DNA of 16,678 nucleotides from CBDULX01 sp965368175 (GCA_965368175.1 CBDULX010000046.1:1-16678), one strand, 5' to 3'. Shown: positions 8,007-15,757, numbered from the stretch's first letter. Made by a program: numbers and translations. Notes: generated from the letters alone by a model not told the origin.

Positions 8007-8753
8007 ATGGAGAATAAGCCAATCGATAAACCGGCACTGCTGGAGAAAGCTAAAGCACTGGTGTCATTACTCGAGTCTGAAAATGTTTCAGATAAAGAAC
8101 TGCATTCAGCCCTGGATGATGTTATTTCACTCCGTGAAGCCAGCTTATTCAACGAGCTGGGCAAGATGACTCGTGAAATCCATGAGTCGATACAGAATTT
8201 CCGAATGGATTCGCGTATAGCCGATCTGGCCAACGTTGATATACCCGATGCTAAAGACCGTCTGGAATATGTCATCACCATGACGGAAAATGCGGCCAAT
8301 AAAGTACTGACAGTGGTTGAACACAGCTCACCCGTGGCTGAGAAGCTCAGTAAACAATCGCGACAGTTGACAGAGCAGTGGCAAAAATTTCGTCGCCGTG
8401 AAATGGACGCTAATGAGCTTCGAATTATGGGTAATGAAGTCGAGGGTTTTTTTGCCGAGTGCGATTTGATGATGACGGATTTATTATCCGGTTTCAACGA
8501 TGTACTGATGGCCCAGGACTTCCAGGACTTGACCGGACAAATTATCCGTAAGGTGATTACTCTGGTGAATGAAATTGAGTCTAATTTAGTCCAGCTGATT
8601 AAAATCCAGGGTGAGAACTATAGCCGGGAAGAACACAGTCAGGCTGATGCCGAGGATGATCTGCAAGGTCCGCAGATTCCCGGTAAAGAAAGTAGTGACG
8701 TTATGAAAGGTCAGGATGAGGTAGATGATCTGTTAGCCAGCCTGGGCTTTTAG
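8007..8753 (+). CDS. cheZ: CheY-P phosphatase CheZ
   Basis: CheZ removes phosphate from CheY-P to end the motor signal. The 248-residue mostly helical protein carries the catalytic segment A-Q-D-F-Q-D-L-T-G-Q-I-I at 169-180. Asp174 and Gln178 correspond to Escherichia coli Asp143 and Gln147. The C-terminus (234-248, K-G-Q-D-E-V-D-D-L-L-A-S-L-G-F) is the amphipathic CheY-binding peptide, joined by a flexible acidic linker (about 205-233). It is somewhat longer than the E. coli protein (214), as in other Pseudomonas-like species. AGGTAGGG (7991-7998) precedes the ATG. The stop lies 13 bases before cheA. The C-terminal peptide resembles the repeated motif in the CheA linker. Confidence 0.95.
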   Translation: MENKPIDKPALLEKAKALVSLLESENVSDKELHSALDDVISLREASLFNELGKMTREIHESIQNFRMDSRIADLANVDIPDAKDRLEYVITMTENAANKVLTVVEHSSPVAEKLSKQSRQLTEQWQKFRRREMDANELRIMGNEVEGFFAECDLMMTDLLSGFNDVLMAQDFQDLTGQIIRKVITLVNEIESNLVQLIKIQGENYSREEHSQADAEDDLQGPQIPGKESSDVMKGQDEVDDLLASLGF

Positions 8754-8766
8754 ATGAAGGTATTAT

Positions 8767-11121
8767 ATGCCTATCGATCTTGAGGACGAAATTTTACAGG
8801 ATTTTCTGGTTGAAGCGGGAGAGATACTCGAGTTACTCAGTGAACAGCTGGTCGAACTGGAGCAGTCCCCTCATGACAATGATCTGTTAAATGCCGTTTT
8901 CAGGGGATTCCATACCGTAAAGGGCGGTGCTGGTTTCCTTGCACTCGATGCCATGGTAGATACCTGTCATGTCTGCGAAGATGTTTTCAATGTGTTACGC
9001 CAGGGTGAACGTTCTGTCTCACCTGCCTTGATGGATGCAGTTTTACAGGGGCTGGATTGTGTGCAGACCATGTTCACGGAAATTCAGTCAAGTACCGATC
9101 CGACGCCTGCTGATTCTGAATTACTCGCTACACTGAAAAAATTCGCTGTTCCTGAATCGGAAGCTGTTGATGAAGTGGCAGAAGCGAGCGTTGAATCACC
9201 TGCCAGAACTGAGGCTACCGGGGATACGGCAGGACAAAGCCGTGATGAAACCGATAAAGAATTCGAAGCCTTGCTGGATGCTATGGATAGTACAGAAGGC
9301 AGTACAACTGATAGTGATGAAATAACCGAAGATGAATTTGAATCCCTGCTGGATAATATTCATGGTAAGGGCAAGCATGGGGGTAAACCTGCCGCAAATA
9401 ACATCTCTGAGCAGTCTCCGGAATTAGGCTCAGACAGCGACCTGATCACCGATGATGAGTTCGACCAGTTGCTGGATATTCTTCATGGTAAAGGTAAAGG
9501 GCCGACTGCCGAGAAAGCATCTCAGCCGGTAGCAGCAGATAAACCTGCGGCAACTGGCAAAAAAGATGAACTGATCACCGATGATGAGTTTGATCAGTTG
9601 CTGGATAATCTTCATGGTAAAGGTAAAGGGCCGACTGCCGAGAAAGCCTCTCAGCCGGTAGCAGCAGATAAACCTGCGGCTACTGGCAAAAAAGATGAAC
9701 TGATCACTGATGATGAGTTTGATCATTTACTGGATGATTTACACGGTAAAGGCAAAGGACCAACAGCCAATAAACCAGCTGACAATAAACCGGTCGAGTC
9801 AGCTGCTGCAGACAAGCCTGCTGCAGCAAAACCTGTGGTCAGGGCAGCAGCACCTGAACCGGCGGCCAAACCTGCCGTAGCACCCGCTAAATCTAAACCG
9901 ACTGCCACTGTAGCTAAGCCAGCTACCGCTGCCGCCAAGCCCGTTGCTGAAACGTCAGTGCGGGTAGATACCGAACGACTGGATGAAATTATGAATCTGG
10001 TGGGGGAACTGGTGCTGGTACGTAACCGGTTGCAAACCCTGCGCGGTGAAATGGTAGAAGGTCAGGTGTCACAGGCCATCACCAATCTGGATATGGTCAC
10101 TTCAGATTTGCAGACATCGGTCATGAAAACCCGTATGCAGCCAATCAGGAAGGTGTTTGGCCGATTCCCTCGAGTTGTTCGCGACCTGTCGCGACAGATC
10201 AAAAAAGAAATAAAACTGGAATTGATGGGTGAGGACACCGACCTGGATAAAAACCTGGTCGAAGCACTGGCTGATCCACTGGTGCACCTGGTTCGAAATG
10301 CGGTTGACCATGGCATCGAACTGCCCGATGTACGGGAGAAAAAAGGCAAACGGAGGGAAGGTACAGTTATTTTAGCGGCCACTCAGGAAGGTGATCACAT
10401 ATTGCTGACCATTGAAGATGATGGTGCCGGTATGGATCCGGAAGTGTTGCGTCGCAAGGCAGTGGAAAAAGGTCTAATGGATGAAGAAACCGCTGCCAGA
10501 CTGGACGACAAGGAATGCTTTAATCTGATTTTTATGGCTGGATTATCGACCAAGGACAAAATTTCGGACATCTCTGGTCGTGGTGTGGGGCTGGATGTGG
10601 TTAAAACTCGTATTACCCAGCTCAATGGGGCTCTGAATATAGACTCCACCCTGGGAAAAGGCACCATACTTACCATCAAAGTGCCACTGACTCTGGCCAT
10701 AATGCCGACCTTAATGATTGCACTTGGTAAATTTACCTTTGCTTTACCCTTATCCAGCGTGAATGAAGTTTTCGAACTGGTAAACCGAAAGACCAATGTG
10801 GTTGATGGTCAGTTGATGGTCATGGTGCGAGACAAGGCAGTACCTCTTTTCTATCTGTCCAAATGGTTGCTCAAACCGGGTGAGAAGGCCAGATTTGGTG
10901 AGGGTCATGGGCAGGTGATCATTGTACAACTCGCTAATCGTATGGTGGGGCTGGTAACTGATCAGGTCATAGGTCAGGAAGAAGTAGTGATCAAACCACT
11001 GGGTGCCCTGTTGCAGGGTTTGCCAGGATTCGCCGGTTCTACTATTACCGGAGATGGTGGGATTGCCCTGATTATTGATGTGCAAAGTTTATTGAAAAGC
11101 CGTGCCAGAAAAAGTTTTTAA
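8767..11121 (+). CDS. cheA: Chemotaxis histidine kinase CheA with a repeat-containing linker
   Basis: CheA is the array kinase that passes phosphate to CheY and CheB. In order, its 784 residues show:
- the P1 phosphotransfer domain (about 1-105), with His49 in F-R-G-F-H-T-V-K-G-G-A-G;
- a long acidic and then Ala/Pro/Lys-rich linker (about 130-395);
- the P3 dimerisation domain, beginning R-V-D-T-E-R-L-D-E-I-M-N near residue 398;
- the P4 ATPase, with N-box H-L-V-R-N-A-V-D-H-G (507-516), G1 E-D-D-G-A-G-M-D (550-557) and G2 S-G-R-G-V-G-L (603-609);
- the CheW-like P5 domain (about 645-780).
No globular P2 domain is evident. The linker holds five D/E-E-F-x-x-L-L-D motifs (Phe at 166, 191, 232, 275, 318), the middle ones in tandem 43-residue repeats. 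AAGG (8757-8760) serves the ATG. Confidence 0.97.
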   Translation: MPIDLEDEILQDFLVEAGEILELLSEQLVELEQSPHDNDLLNAVFRGFHTVKGGAGFLALDAMVDTCHVCEDVFNVLRQGERSVSPALMDAVLQGLDCVQTMFTEIQSSTDPTPADSELLATLKKFAVPESEAVDEVAEASVESPARTEATGDTAGQSRDETDKEFEALLDAMDSTEGSTTDSDEITEDEFESLLDNIHGKGKHGGKPAANNISEQSPELGSDSDLITDDEFDQLLDILHGKGKGPTAEKASQPVAADKPAATGKKDELITDDEFDQLLDNLHGKGKGPTAEKASQPVAADKPAATGKKDELITDDEFDHLLDDLHGKGKGPTANKPADNKPVESAAADKPAAAKPVVRAAAPEPAAKPAVAPAKSKPTATVAKPATAAAKPVAETSVRVDTERLDEIMNLVGELVLVRNRLQTLRGEMVEGQVSQAITNLDMVTSDLQTSVMKTRMQPIRKVFGRFPRVVRDLSRQIKKEIKLELMGEDTDLDKNLVEALADPLVHLVRNAVDHGIELPDVREKKGKRREGTVILAATQEGDHILLTIEDDGAGMDPEVLRRKAVEKGLMDEETAARLDDKECFNLIFMAGLSTKDKISDISGRGVGLDVVKTRITQLNGALNIDSTLGKGTILTIKVPLTLAIMPTLMIALGKFTFALPLSSVNEVFELVNRKTNVVDGQLMVMVRDKAVPLFYLSKWLLKPGEKARFGEGHGQVIIVQLANRMVGLVTDQVIGQEEVVIKPLGALLQGLPGFAGSTITGDGGIALIIDVQSLLKSRARKSF
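9442..9765 (+). repeat. In-frame 129-bp tandem repeats in the cheA linker
   Basis: Copies begin at 9442, 9571 and 9700, exactly 129 bases (43 codons) apart. Copies one and two differ at only a handful of bases, mostly silent, over the full unit. Copy three matches for about 65 bases and then diverges into Ala/Pro-rich sequence. Each encodes L-I-T-D-D-E-F-D-x-L-L-D-x-L-H-G-K-G-K-G followed by a spacer rich in Ala, Pro and Lys. A degenerate earlier copy lies near residues 186-200 of CheA (about 9322-9366) and a partial one near residues 163-172 (about 9253-9282). The near-identity of copies one and two indicates a recent duplication that kept the reading frame. Confidence 0.95.
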
Positions 11122-11149
11122 TGATCTATATTTCATCAGGCAGAGTATA

Positions 11150-11177
11150 AAACAGCGTTAAACAGTAATTAAACAGT
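11150..11177 (+). repeat. Three helically phased AAACAG repeats upstream of cheB
   Basis: AAACAG occurs at 11150-11155, 11160-11165 and 11171-11176, so the starts are 10 and 11 bases apart, about one DNA turn. The last two extend to a 9-base direct repeat TTAAACAGT (11158-11166 and 11169-11177). They sit in the 253-bp cheA-cheB gap. Phasing would suit a regulator binding one face of the helix, but the sequence is A/T-rich and chance is possible. Apart from these repeats and an open frame running from GTG 11216 into cheB, I see no clear promoter or terminator in the gap. Confidence 0.3.
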
Positions 11178-11374
11178 GATTGTAAATAAGAAATCCGGGG
11201 AATTTTTGATTAAGTGTGGTTGTAGCAGGCTGTGATGAGTGTTTAGATTTTTCACTAAGCGAAGCGGTAGTTAGTCTATTGCAACGAAATCGGGGAAAAT
11301 CTGGACGCTTTAAGCCAGTAAAAAATAATCACGACTTGATCAGAGGTTCTCTGGGGATCAAACGAGAACAAGTA

Positions 11375-12469
11375 ATGACCATTAGAGTTCTAATAGTCGA
11401 TGATTCAGCCTTTTTCAGACGCCGCCTCAGCGAAATTCTGACTTCAGATCCCATGATCGAAGTTGTGGACATAGCCGTAGATGGGAAAGAGGCTATTGAT
11501 AAGGTTGTCAGCTGTCGACCCGATGTCATTACTATGGATATAGAAATGCCGGTAATGAACGGTATTGTTGCCACTCGTGAAATCATGAAAAAACGGCCAA
11601 CGCCGATTTTAATGTTTTCATCCTTAACGTATAAGGGGGCACAGGCAACACTGGATGCACTGGACGCAGGGGCAATGGACTTTTTACCCAAGCGCTTCGA
11701 CGATATTTCAAATGACAAACAGGAAGCACGGCATATACTCTGCTCTCGAGTGAAAGCACTGGTGGCCAGTCCCGGCACTGGAGCAGCCACAACAGTAACT
11801 TCATTGAGCTCACCATCAACATCCCGACCTTCAGTTGTAGCTCCTGCCGTACCTCGACAGATCGACGAAGTGCCTGCTAAGCCCAGTCGTCGATTTAAAG
11901 CATCGGAATATGATGTTGTGAGTATAGGTACTTCTACTGGTGGTCCGGTTGCGCTACAGGAAGTGTTAACCCAGCTACCGGAAGATTTTCCCTTGCCACT
12001 GTTGCTTGTACAGCATATGCCAGGAGCGTTTACCGAGGCATTTGCCGCCCGATTAAATCAGTTATGCAAGATTCAGGTTCGTGAAGCCAAAGGCGGAGAA
12101 AAACTGGAACCCGGCGTGGCCCTGCTGGCGCCGGGAGGCAAGCAGATGGTACTTGAAAGGCGGGCAGGGCAGTCGAGAGTAAAAGTGAAAGAAGAAACCG
12201 ATTCCAGGCAGAATTATAAGCCCAGTGTCGATGTCACATTTGATTCACTGGCGTTATGCCTGGGAGGGCGAGTATTGAGTATTATTCTTACCGGTATGGG
12301 GCAGGATGGTATGGAAGGCTGTAAAAAACTCAAACAACGGGGTGCCACCATATGGGCTCAGGACCAGGCCAGCAGTATTATTTATGGTATGCCCTCAGCA
12401 GTTGCCGGTATTGCAGAACAGATATTGCCGCTAAAAGAGATAGGCAAGAAACTTGCTTTAGATTCCTGA
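11375..12469 (+). CDS. cheB: Chemotaxis protein-glutamate methylesterase CheB
   Basis: CheB demethylates and deamidates chemoreceptors for adaptation when phosphorylated by CheA. From ATG 11375 the protein has 364 residues, normal for the family. The receiver domain (1-125) has Asp9-Asp10 and phosphoacceptor Asp55 (T-M-D-I-E-M-P). A Ser/Thr/Pro-rich linker (about 130-170) leads to the methylesterase domain with the catalytic triad Ser187 (G-T-S-T-G-G), His214 (V-Q-H-M-P) and Asp311 (M-G-Q-D-G-M). The frame stays open upstream to a GTG at 11216, which would add 53 residues with no family resemblance. The ATG is preferred because M-T-I-R-V-L-I-V-D-D-S is the canonical receiver start; GAGAACA just before it is only a weak ribosome site. 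motC begins one base after the stop. Confidence 0.96.
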   Translation: MTIRVLIVDDSAFFRRRLSEILTSDPMIEVVDIAVDGKEAIDKVVSCRPDVITMDIEMPVMNGIVATREIMKKRPTPILMFSSLTYKGAQATLDALDAGAMDFLPKRFDDISNDKQEARHILCSRVKALVASPGTGAATTVTSLSSPSTSRPSVVAPAVPRQIDEVPAKPSRRFKASEYDVVSIGTSTGGPVALQEVLTQLPEDFPLPLLLVQHMPGAFTEAFAARLNQLCKIQVREAKGGEKLEPGVALLAPGGKQMVLERRAGQSRVKVKEETDSRQNYKPSVDVTFDSLALCLGGRVLSIILTGMGQDGMEGCKKLKQRGATIWAQDQASSIIYGMPSAVAGIAEQILPLKEIGKKLALDS

Positions 12470-12470
12470 T

Positions 12471-13211
12471 ATGGACATTCTAAGCATAATCGGCATTATT
12501 CTGGCTTTTACGGCCATCATCGGTGGCAATCTGCTGGAAGGCGGTAATACTGAGCAGTTATTTCAGTTAACGGCTTTTCTCATTGTTGTGGGTGGCACCA
12601 TGGGTGCCGTTATGTTGCAAACATCCATTCCTGTTTTTTTGCGCGCGCTTTCCATGTTGCGCTGGATATTTTTTACTCCCAGGGTGGAAATCGAGGGTAC
12701 CATCGAAAAACTGGTGAACTGGAGCCAGATGTCACGTCGCGAAGGTTTGCTGGCCCTGGAAGAAGCCTCTGAAATTGAAGAAGATCTATTTTCAAGAAAA
12801 GGCCTGCAGTTACTGGTGGATGGTAACGAACCAGAAACCATTCGAGATATTCTGGAAACAGAAATCCAGCTGCTGGAGAATTTTGAATTACAGGCAGCCA
12901 GGGTCTATGAAGCTATGGGGGGATACAGTCCGACCATTGGCATTCTGGGAGCGGTGATGGGGCTGATCCATGTTATGAATAATCTGGCGGATCCCAGCAA
13001 ACTGGGCAGTGGGATAGCAACAGCTTTCGTGGCGACCATTTATGGAGTCGGGCTGGCCAATCTGTTTCTGTTACCAGCGGCAGGTAAACTGAAAGCTGTG
13101 GTGCAAAAACAAATACTGCAGCATGAAATGATGCTCGAAGGAATTGTCAATATTGCGGAAGGCGAAAATCCCAGGAACATCGAATCCAAACTGCAAAGCT
13201 ATTTGCGGTAA
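12471..13211 (+). CDS. motC: Flagellar stator protein MotC (MotA family)
   Basis: This 246-residue protein has the same length as Pseudomonas MotC and four membrane segments (about 3-22, 33-53, 150-170, 182-203). It forms the outer ring of a stator with MotD and couples ion flow to torque on FliG. The torque-generating residues align with E. coli MotA: Arg90 and Glu98 in S-R-R-E-G-L-L-A-L-E-E, and the functional prolines Pro154 (G-Y-S-P-T-I-G) and Pro202 (L-L-P-A-A-G). The ATG is one base after the cheB stop with no strong ribosome binding site, so translation is probably coupled to cheB. Placement inside the chemotaxis cluster with MotD supports motC over motA. Confidence 0.93.
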   Translation: MDILSIIGIILAFTAIIGGNLLEGGNTEQLFQLTAFLIVVGGTMGAVMLQTSIPVFLRALSMLRWIFFTPRVEIEGTIEKLVNWSQMSRREGLLALEEASEIEEDLFSRKGLQLLVDGNEPETIRDILETEIQLLENFELQAARVYEAMGGYSPTIGILGAVMGLIHVMNNLADPSKLGSGIATAFVATIYGVGLANLFLLPAAGKLKAVVQKQILQHEMMLEGIVNIAEGENPRNIESKLQSYLR

Positions 13212-13229
13212 TGGACAGGGAGCCATGTT

Positions 13230-14078
13230 ATGTCACGCCGTCGCCGAATTATTGAAGAAGCTGGAAATACGGATCGTTGGCTGATTTCCTATGCCGATTT
13301 TATTACTTTGCTGTTTGCTTTCTTTGTGGTGATGTACTCCATATCATCGGTCAATTTAGGTAAATACCGGGTTTTATCCGATTCAATGACTACTGCCTTC
13401 AGCCAGAAGACAAAACCGGCTACGACTTCGCCCGATAGTCAGCAACTGGGTATATCTGTGCAGCGAGCACCCATCTCAATTGGAGTGGAAGGACAGGCCG
13501 GTTTCAGAGCCATGAAAGAAACCGCAGCGAAAATAGAAGGTCGTATGAAAAACTGGATTAATAAAGGTCAAATCGCTGTGCGAGGTAACGATAAATGGCT
13601 GGAAGTGGAAATTAATAGCAGTATTTTGTTCAGCAGCGGTAGTGCGACTCTATCGGAGCAGGCCAGTCAAATACTCACCAGTCTTACCGAAGTGTTCAAG
13701 GATTCCCGTAATCCATTGTATGTATCGGGTTATACCGATAACCTGCCAATCAGCACCGTGAAATACCCTTCTAACTGGGAACTGTCATCGGCACGGGCCG
13801 CCAGTGTGGTAAGGCTGATGGCCGAGAATGGTATCGATCCATCGCGCATGGGGGCTATCGGATTTGGTGAGTTCCGCTCCGTCACCGATAACTCGACCCC
13901 AGAAAATCGGCAGAAAAACAGACGTGTTATTATTCGCATTATGTCAGGTGATGATCTTTTCAGTGAATCTACGCCGTTTGCGGATTCTTCCACAGATGCA
14001 AAACCACCCATTGATAAGGCACAAGGCTTGCCGATAAGATCGCTACAGCCGGGTGAGCCAGCAAGAGCGCTGCAATGA
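13230..14078 (+). CDS. motD: Flagellar stator protein MotD (MotB family)
   Basis: MotD is the peptidoglycan-anchored partner of MotC. The 282 residues contain a basic N-terminus (R-R-R-R), one membrane helix (about 17-42) with Asp23 in W-L-I-S-Y-A-D-F-I-T-L-L, matching the ion-carrying Asp32 of E. coli MotB, a periplasmic plug/linker (about 45-110), and an OmpA-like peptidoglycan-binding domain (about 130-245) with V-S-G-Y-T-D-N-L-P and N-W-E-L-S-S-A-R-A. The A-D-F sequence does not by itself settle proton versus sodium use. AGGGAG (13216-13221) lies before the ATG. The stop overlaps the next start as ATGA (14075-14078). Confidence 0.93.
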   Translation: MSRRRRIIEEAGNTDRWLISYADFITLLFAFFVVMYSISSVNLGKYRVLSDSMTTAFSQKTKPATTSPDSQQLGISVQRAPISIGVEGQAGFRAMKETAAKIEGRMKNWINKGQIAVRGNDKWLEVEINSSILFSSGSATLSEQASQILTSLTEVFKDSRNPLYVSGYTDNLPISTVKYPSNWELSSARAASVVRLMAENGIDPSRMGAIGFGEFRSVTDNSTPENRQKNRRVIIRIMSGDDLFSESTPFADSSTDAKPPIDKAQGLPIRSLQPGEPARALQ

Positions 14079-14881
14079 AAATATGGGCAGTAGCCAACCA
14101 GAAAGGTGGGGTGGGAAAAACTACCACGGCTATTACTCTGGCGGGTGTGCTGCAAAAGCGTGGTTATCGAATTTTGCTGGTTGATCTTGATCCCCACGGT
14201 TCCCTCACCAGTTATTTTGGTACTGATCCTGATGATGTCGAGCCCAGTGGCTATGAGCTGTTTCAGCAGACCGTGACAGCTGCTTCGGCGGTTTATAAAA
14301 GCCGTTTTGAGCGATTATCATTCATTCCGGCTTCATCAGCACTGGCCACCCTGGACCGACAACTGGGCTCTAAAGATGGCATGGGTCTGGTAGTCAAAAA
14401 AGCACTGGATCAGCTCTCGTCACAATATGATTTTGCCATTATCGACTGCCCACCCATGCTGGGTTTGTTGATGGTAAATGCGCTGGCGGCCTGTCAGCGA
14501 TTGATGATTCCAGTACAAACTGAATTCCTGGCGCTGAAAGGTCTTGAGCGCATGGTGCACACCCTGAGCATGATCCAGAAAGCACGAAAGCAGCCGGTGA
14601 ATTACACCATTGTGCCAACTTTTTTTGACCGCCGTCTTAAAGCCTCCATCGAAACATTACGGCATTTACGTGCCAACTTTAGCGAACAAATCTGGGAGAA
14701 GGTCATTCCCATCGATACTCAGTTCCGCGAAGTTAGTCAGCAGGGAATCCCCTTATCCATTGCCCGCCCGGGATGCAAGGGTAGCCGGGCTTATTCTGAT
14801 TTGCTGGATTTTATGCTGGCTCTGGATGAACCTCCGCTCGATCAACAGAGCACGGCCCCGATCAGTGAAAGGCAGTTGTGA
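14075..14881 (+). CDS. parC: ParA-family ATPase ParC, polar positioning of chemotaxis arrays
   Basis: This 268-residue protein is a deviant-Walker ParA ATPase: K-G-G-V-G-K-T-T with signature Lys10 and P-loop Lys15, Walker A' V-D-L-D-P-H-G-S (36-43), and Walker B I-I-D-C-P-P with Asp124. The usual Gln of the D-x-D-P-Q motif is His41 here. Plasmid and chromosome ParA proteins are normally next to parB, but here the partner is a CheW-like gene within a chemotaxis cluster. That is the arrangement of ParC in Vibrio, which recruits chemotaxis arrays to the cell pole and segregates them at division. It corresponds to the plasmid-partitioning-like gene at the same place in Pseudomonas. Overlap with motD by four bases indicates coupled translation. 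Confidence 0.88.
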   Translation: MKIWAVANQKGGVGKTTTAITLAGVLQKRGYRILLVDLDPHGSLTSYFGTDPDDVEPSGYELFQQTVTAASAVYKSRFERLSFIPASSALATLDRQLGSKDGMGLVVKKALDQLSSQYDFAIIDCPPMLGLLMVNALAACQRLMIPVQTEFLALKGLERMVHTLSMIQKARKQPVNYTIVPTFFDRRLKASIETLRHLRANFSEQIWEKVIPIDTQFREVSQQGIPLSIARPGCKGSRAYSDLLDFMLALDEPPLDQQSTAPISERQL

Positions 14882-15633
14882 TGAGCAAACCGGACGATAA
14901 AAAAAAGCAGTCCAGTCAGCAGAATGCGATTCATGATTATCTGCAGGCACTGTTACTGGAAGTGGATGAGGAACTGCCGGAGCCACCACAATACCAGGAG
15001 CCTCAGCCACAGACCGTGGGCCTGGAACAACTGGTGGCTGAAATTCCCGAGGTGATCACTGAAACCAGAACGGAACCTGTCGAACAAACCGAACTGGCAG
15101 AACCGGAGCTGGAAACTGAAGTTGTCACAGAAACAGCTCCGCAAATCCAGCGGCAGGAAAATGAATACGGAGTACCTGACTGGGCCGCTGAGCGTTTCCA
15201 GTGTTTGATATTTAATGTTTCTGGCCTGCAACTGGCGGTACCCCTGGTGAAACTTAATAGCGTGATTCCCTGGCCTGAAAAAATAGTTGAAACCCCAAAT
15301 CAGACCGAATGGTATCTGGGGCTGGTGCAGAATCTGGGTAAAAACGTCAAAGTTATAGACACGGCATTGATGGTGCTGCCAGAAAATCGTCGCATGGGAA
15401 TAAGCGAAGACCCTGAAGACCGCTTCAGTCACATTCTTCTGGTCAACGACAGTCAATGGGGGCTGGCCTGTGACAGTATTGGCGAAGTTATCTGGCTGAC
15501 AGCTGAAGAAGTGAAATGGCGCAAAAACAAAATGCAGCGACCCTGGCTGGCGGGGACCTCGCTTAAACAGCTATGTGCAGTTGTTGATACCGAGGTTTTT
15601 GCTGAAATGCTCAATCAGCAGGTGTCCGCCTGA
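14881..15633 (+). CDS. parP: CheW-like array protein ParP
   Basis: This 250-residue protein has a disordered, Glu/Pro/Gln-rich N-terminal half (about 1-100) and a C-terminal CheW-like domain (about 105-248) beginning Q-C-L-I-F-N-V-S-G-L-Q-L-A-V-P-L. In Vibrio, ParP's CheW-like domain integrates into receptor-CheA arrays and its other part binds ParC, tethering arrays to the pole; the adjacent parC supports the same role here. The start is taken as ATG 14881, overlapping the parC stop as TGATG with AAAGG at 14868-14872. A GTG at 14878 would add one codon. It could be called simply a second CheW, but the long N-terminal extension and parC linkage favour ParP. Confidence 0.85.
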   Translation: MSKPDDKKKQSSQQNAIHDYLQALLLEVDEELPEPPQYQEPQPQTVGLEQLVAEIPEVITETRTEPVEQTELAEPELETEVVTETAPQIQRQENEYGVPDWAAERFQCLIFNVSGLQLAVPLVKLNSVIPWPEKIVETPNQTEWYLGLVQNLGKNVKVIDTALMVLPENRRMGISEDPEDRFSHILLVNDSQWGLACDSIGEVIWLTAEEVKWRKNKMQRPWLAGTSLKQLCAVVDTEVFAEMLNQQVSA

Positions 15634-15718
15634 GCATTCATTGTCATACTGGCTTTTGAGTGTTACTGGACTAAAATTAATGTAACTAAAATAAAAAAAC
15701 AGGTTCCGCATTTCGGGC

Positions 15719-15735
15719 TGGCATGTAAACTGCAT
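15719..15735 (+). promoter_or_regulatory. Candidate sigma-54 (RpoN) promoter upstream of cheW
   Basis: TGGCATGTAAACTGCAT has GG at 15720-15721 and GC at 15732-15733 with exactly ten bases between, the sigma-54 -24/-12 layout (consensus TGGCAC-N5-TTGCA). Transcription would start near 15745, leaving only about 13 bases before the cheW ATG and placing the start right at the ribosome binding site (GGAG, 15746-15749). That short leader lowers confidence. The rest of the 124-bp parP-cheW gap is A/T-rich with no clear terminator. Confidence 0.4.
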
Positions 15736-15757
15736 TAAAATAACTGGAGCACTTGAT

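Noticed and set aside
7850..8497. Long open frame on the minus strand opposite cheY/cheZ (215 codons)
   Set aside because: It lies entirely opposite well-supported cheY and cheZ coding sequence, has Ser/Arg-rich composition typical of an antisense shadow frame, and resembles no family.
11216..11374. Extension of CheB to a GTG start at 11216
   Set aside because: The 53 extra residues match nothing in CheB, and the receiver domain begins canonically at ATG 11375. Kept only as a possibility in the gap finding.
13828..14037. Plus-strand overlapping frame inside motD
   Set aside because: It is an alternative frame of the conserved OmpA-like domain of motD, with no ribosome site or family resemblance.
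15688..15726. Possible minus-strand terminator hairpin followed by a T-run in the parP-cheW gap
   Set aside because: The stem is only a few interrupted base pairs, and no minus-strand gene exists for it to terminate.
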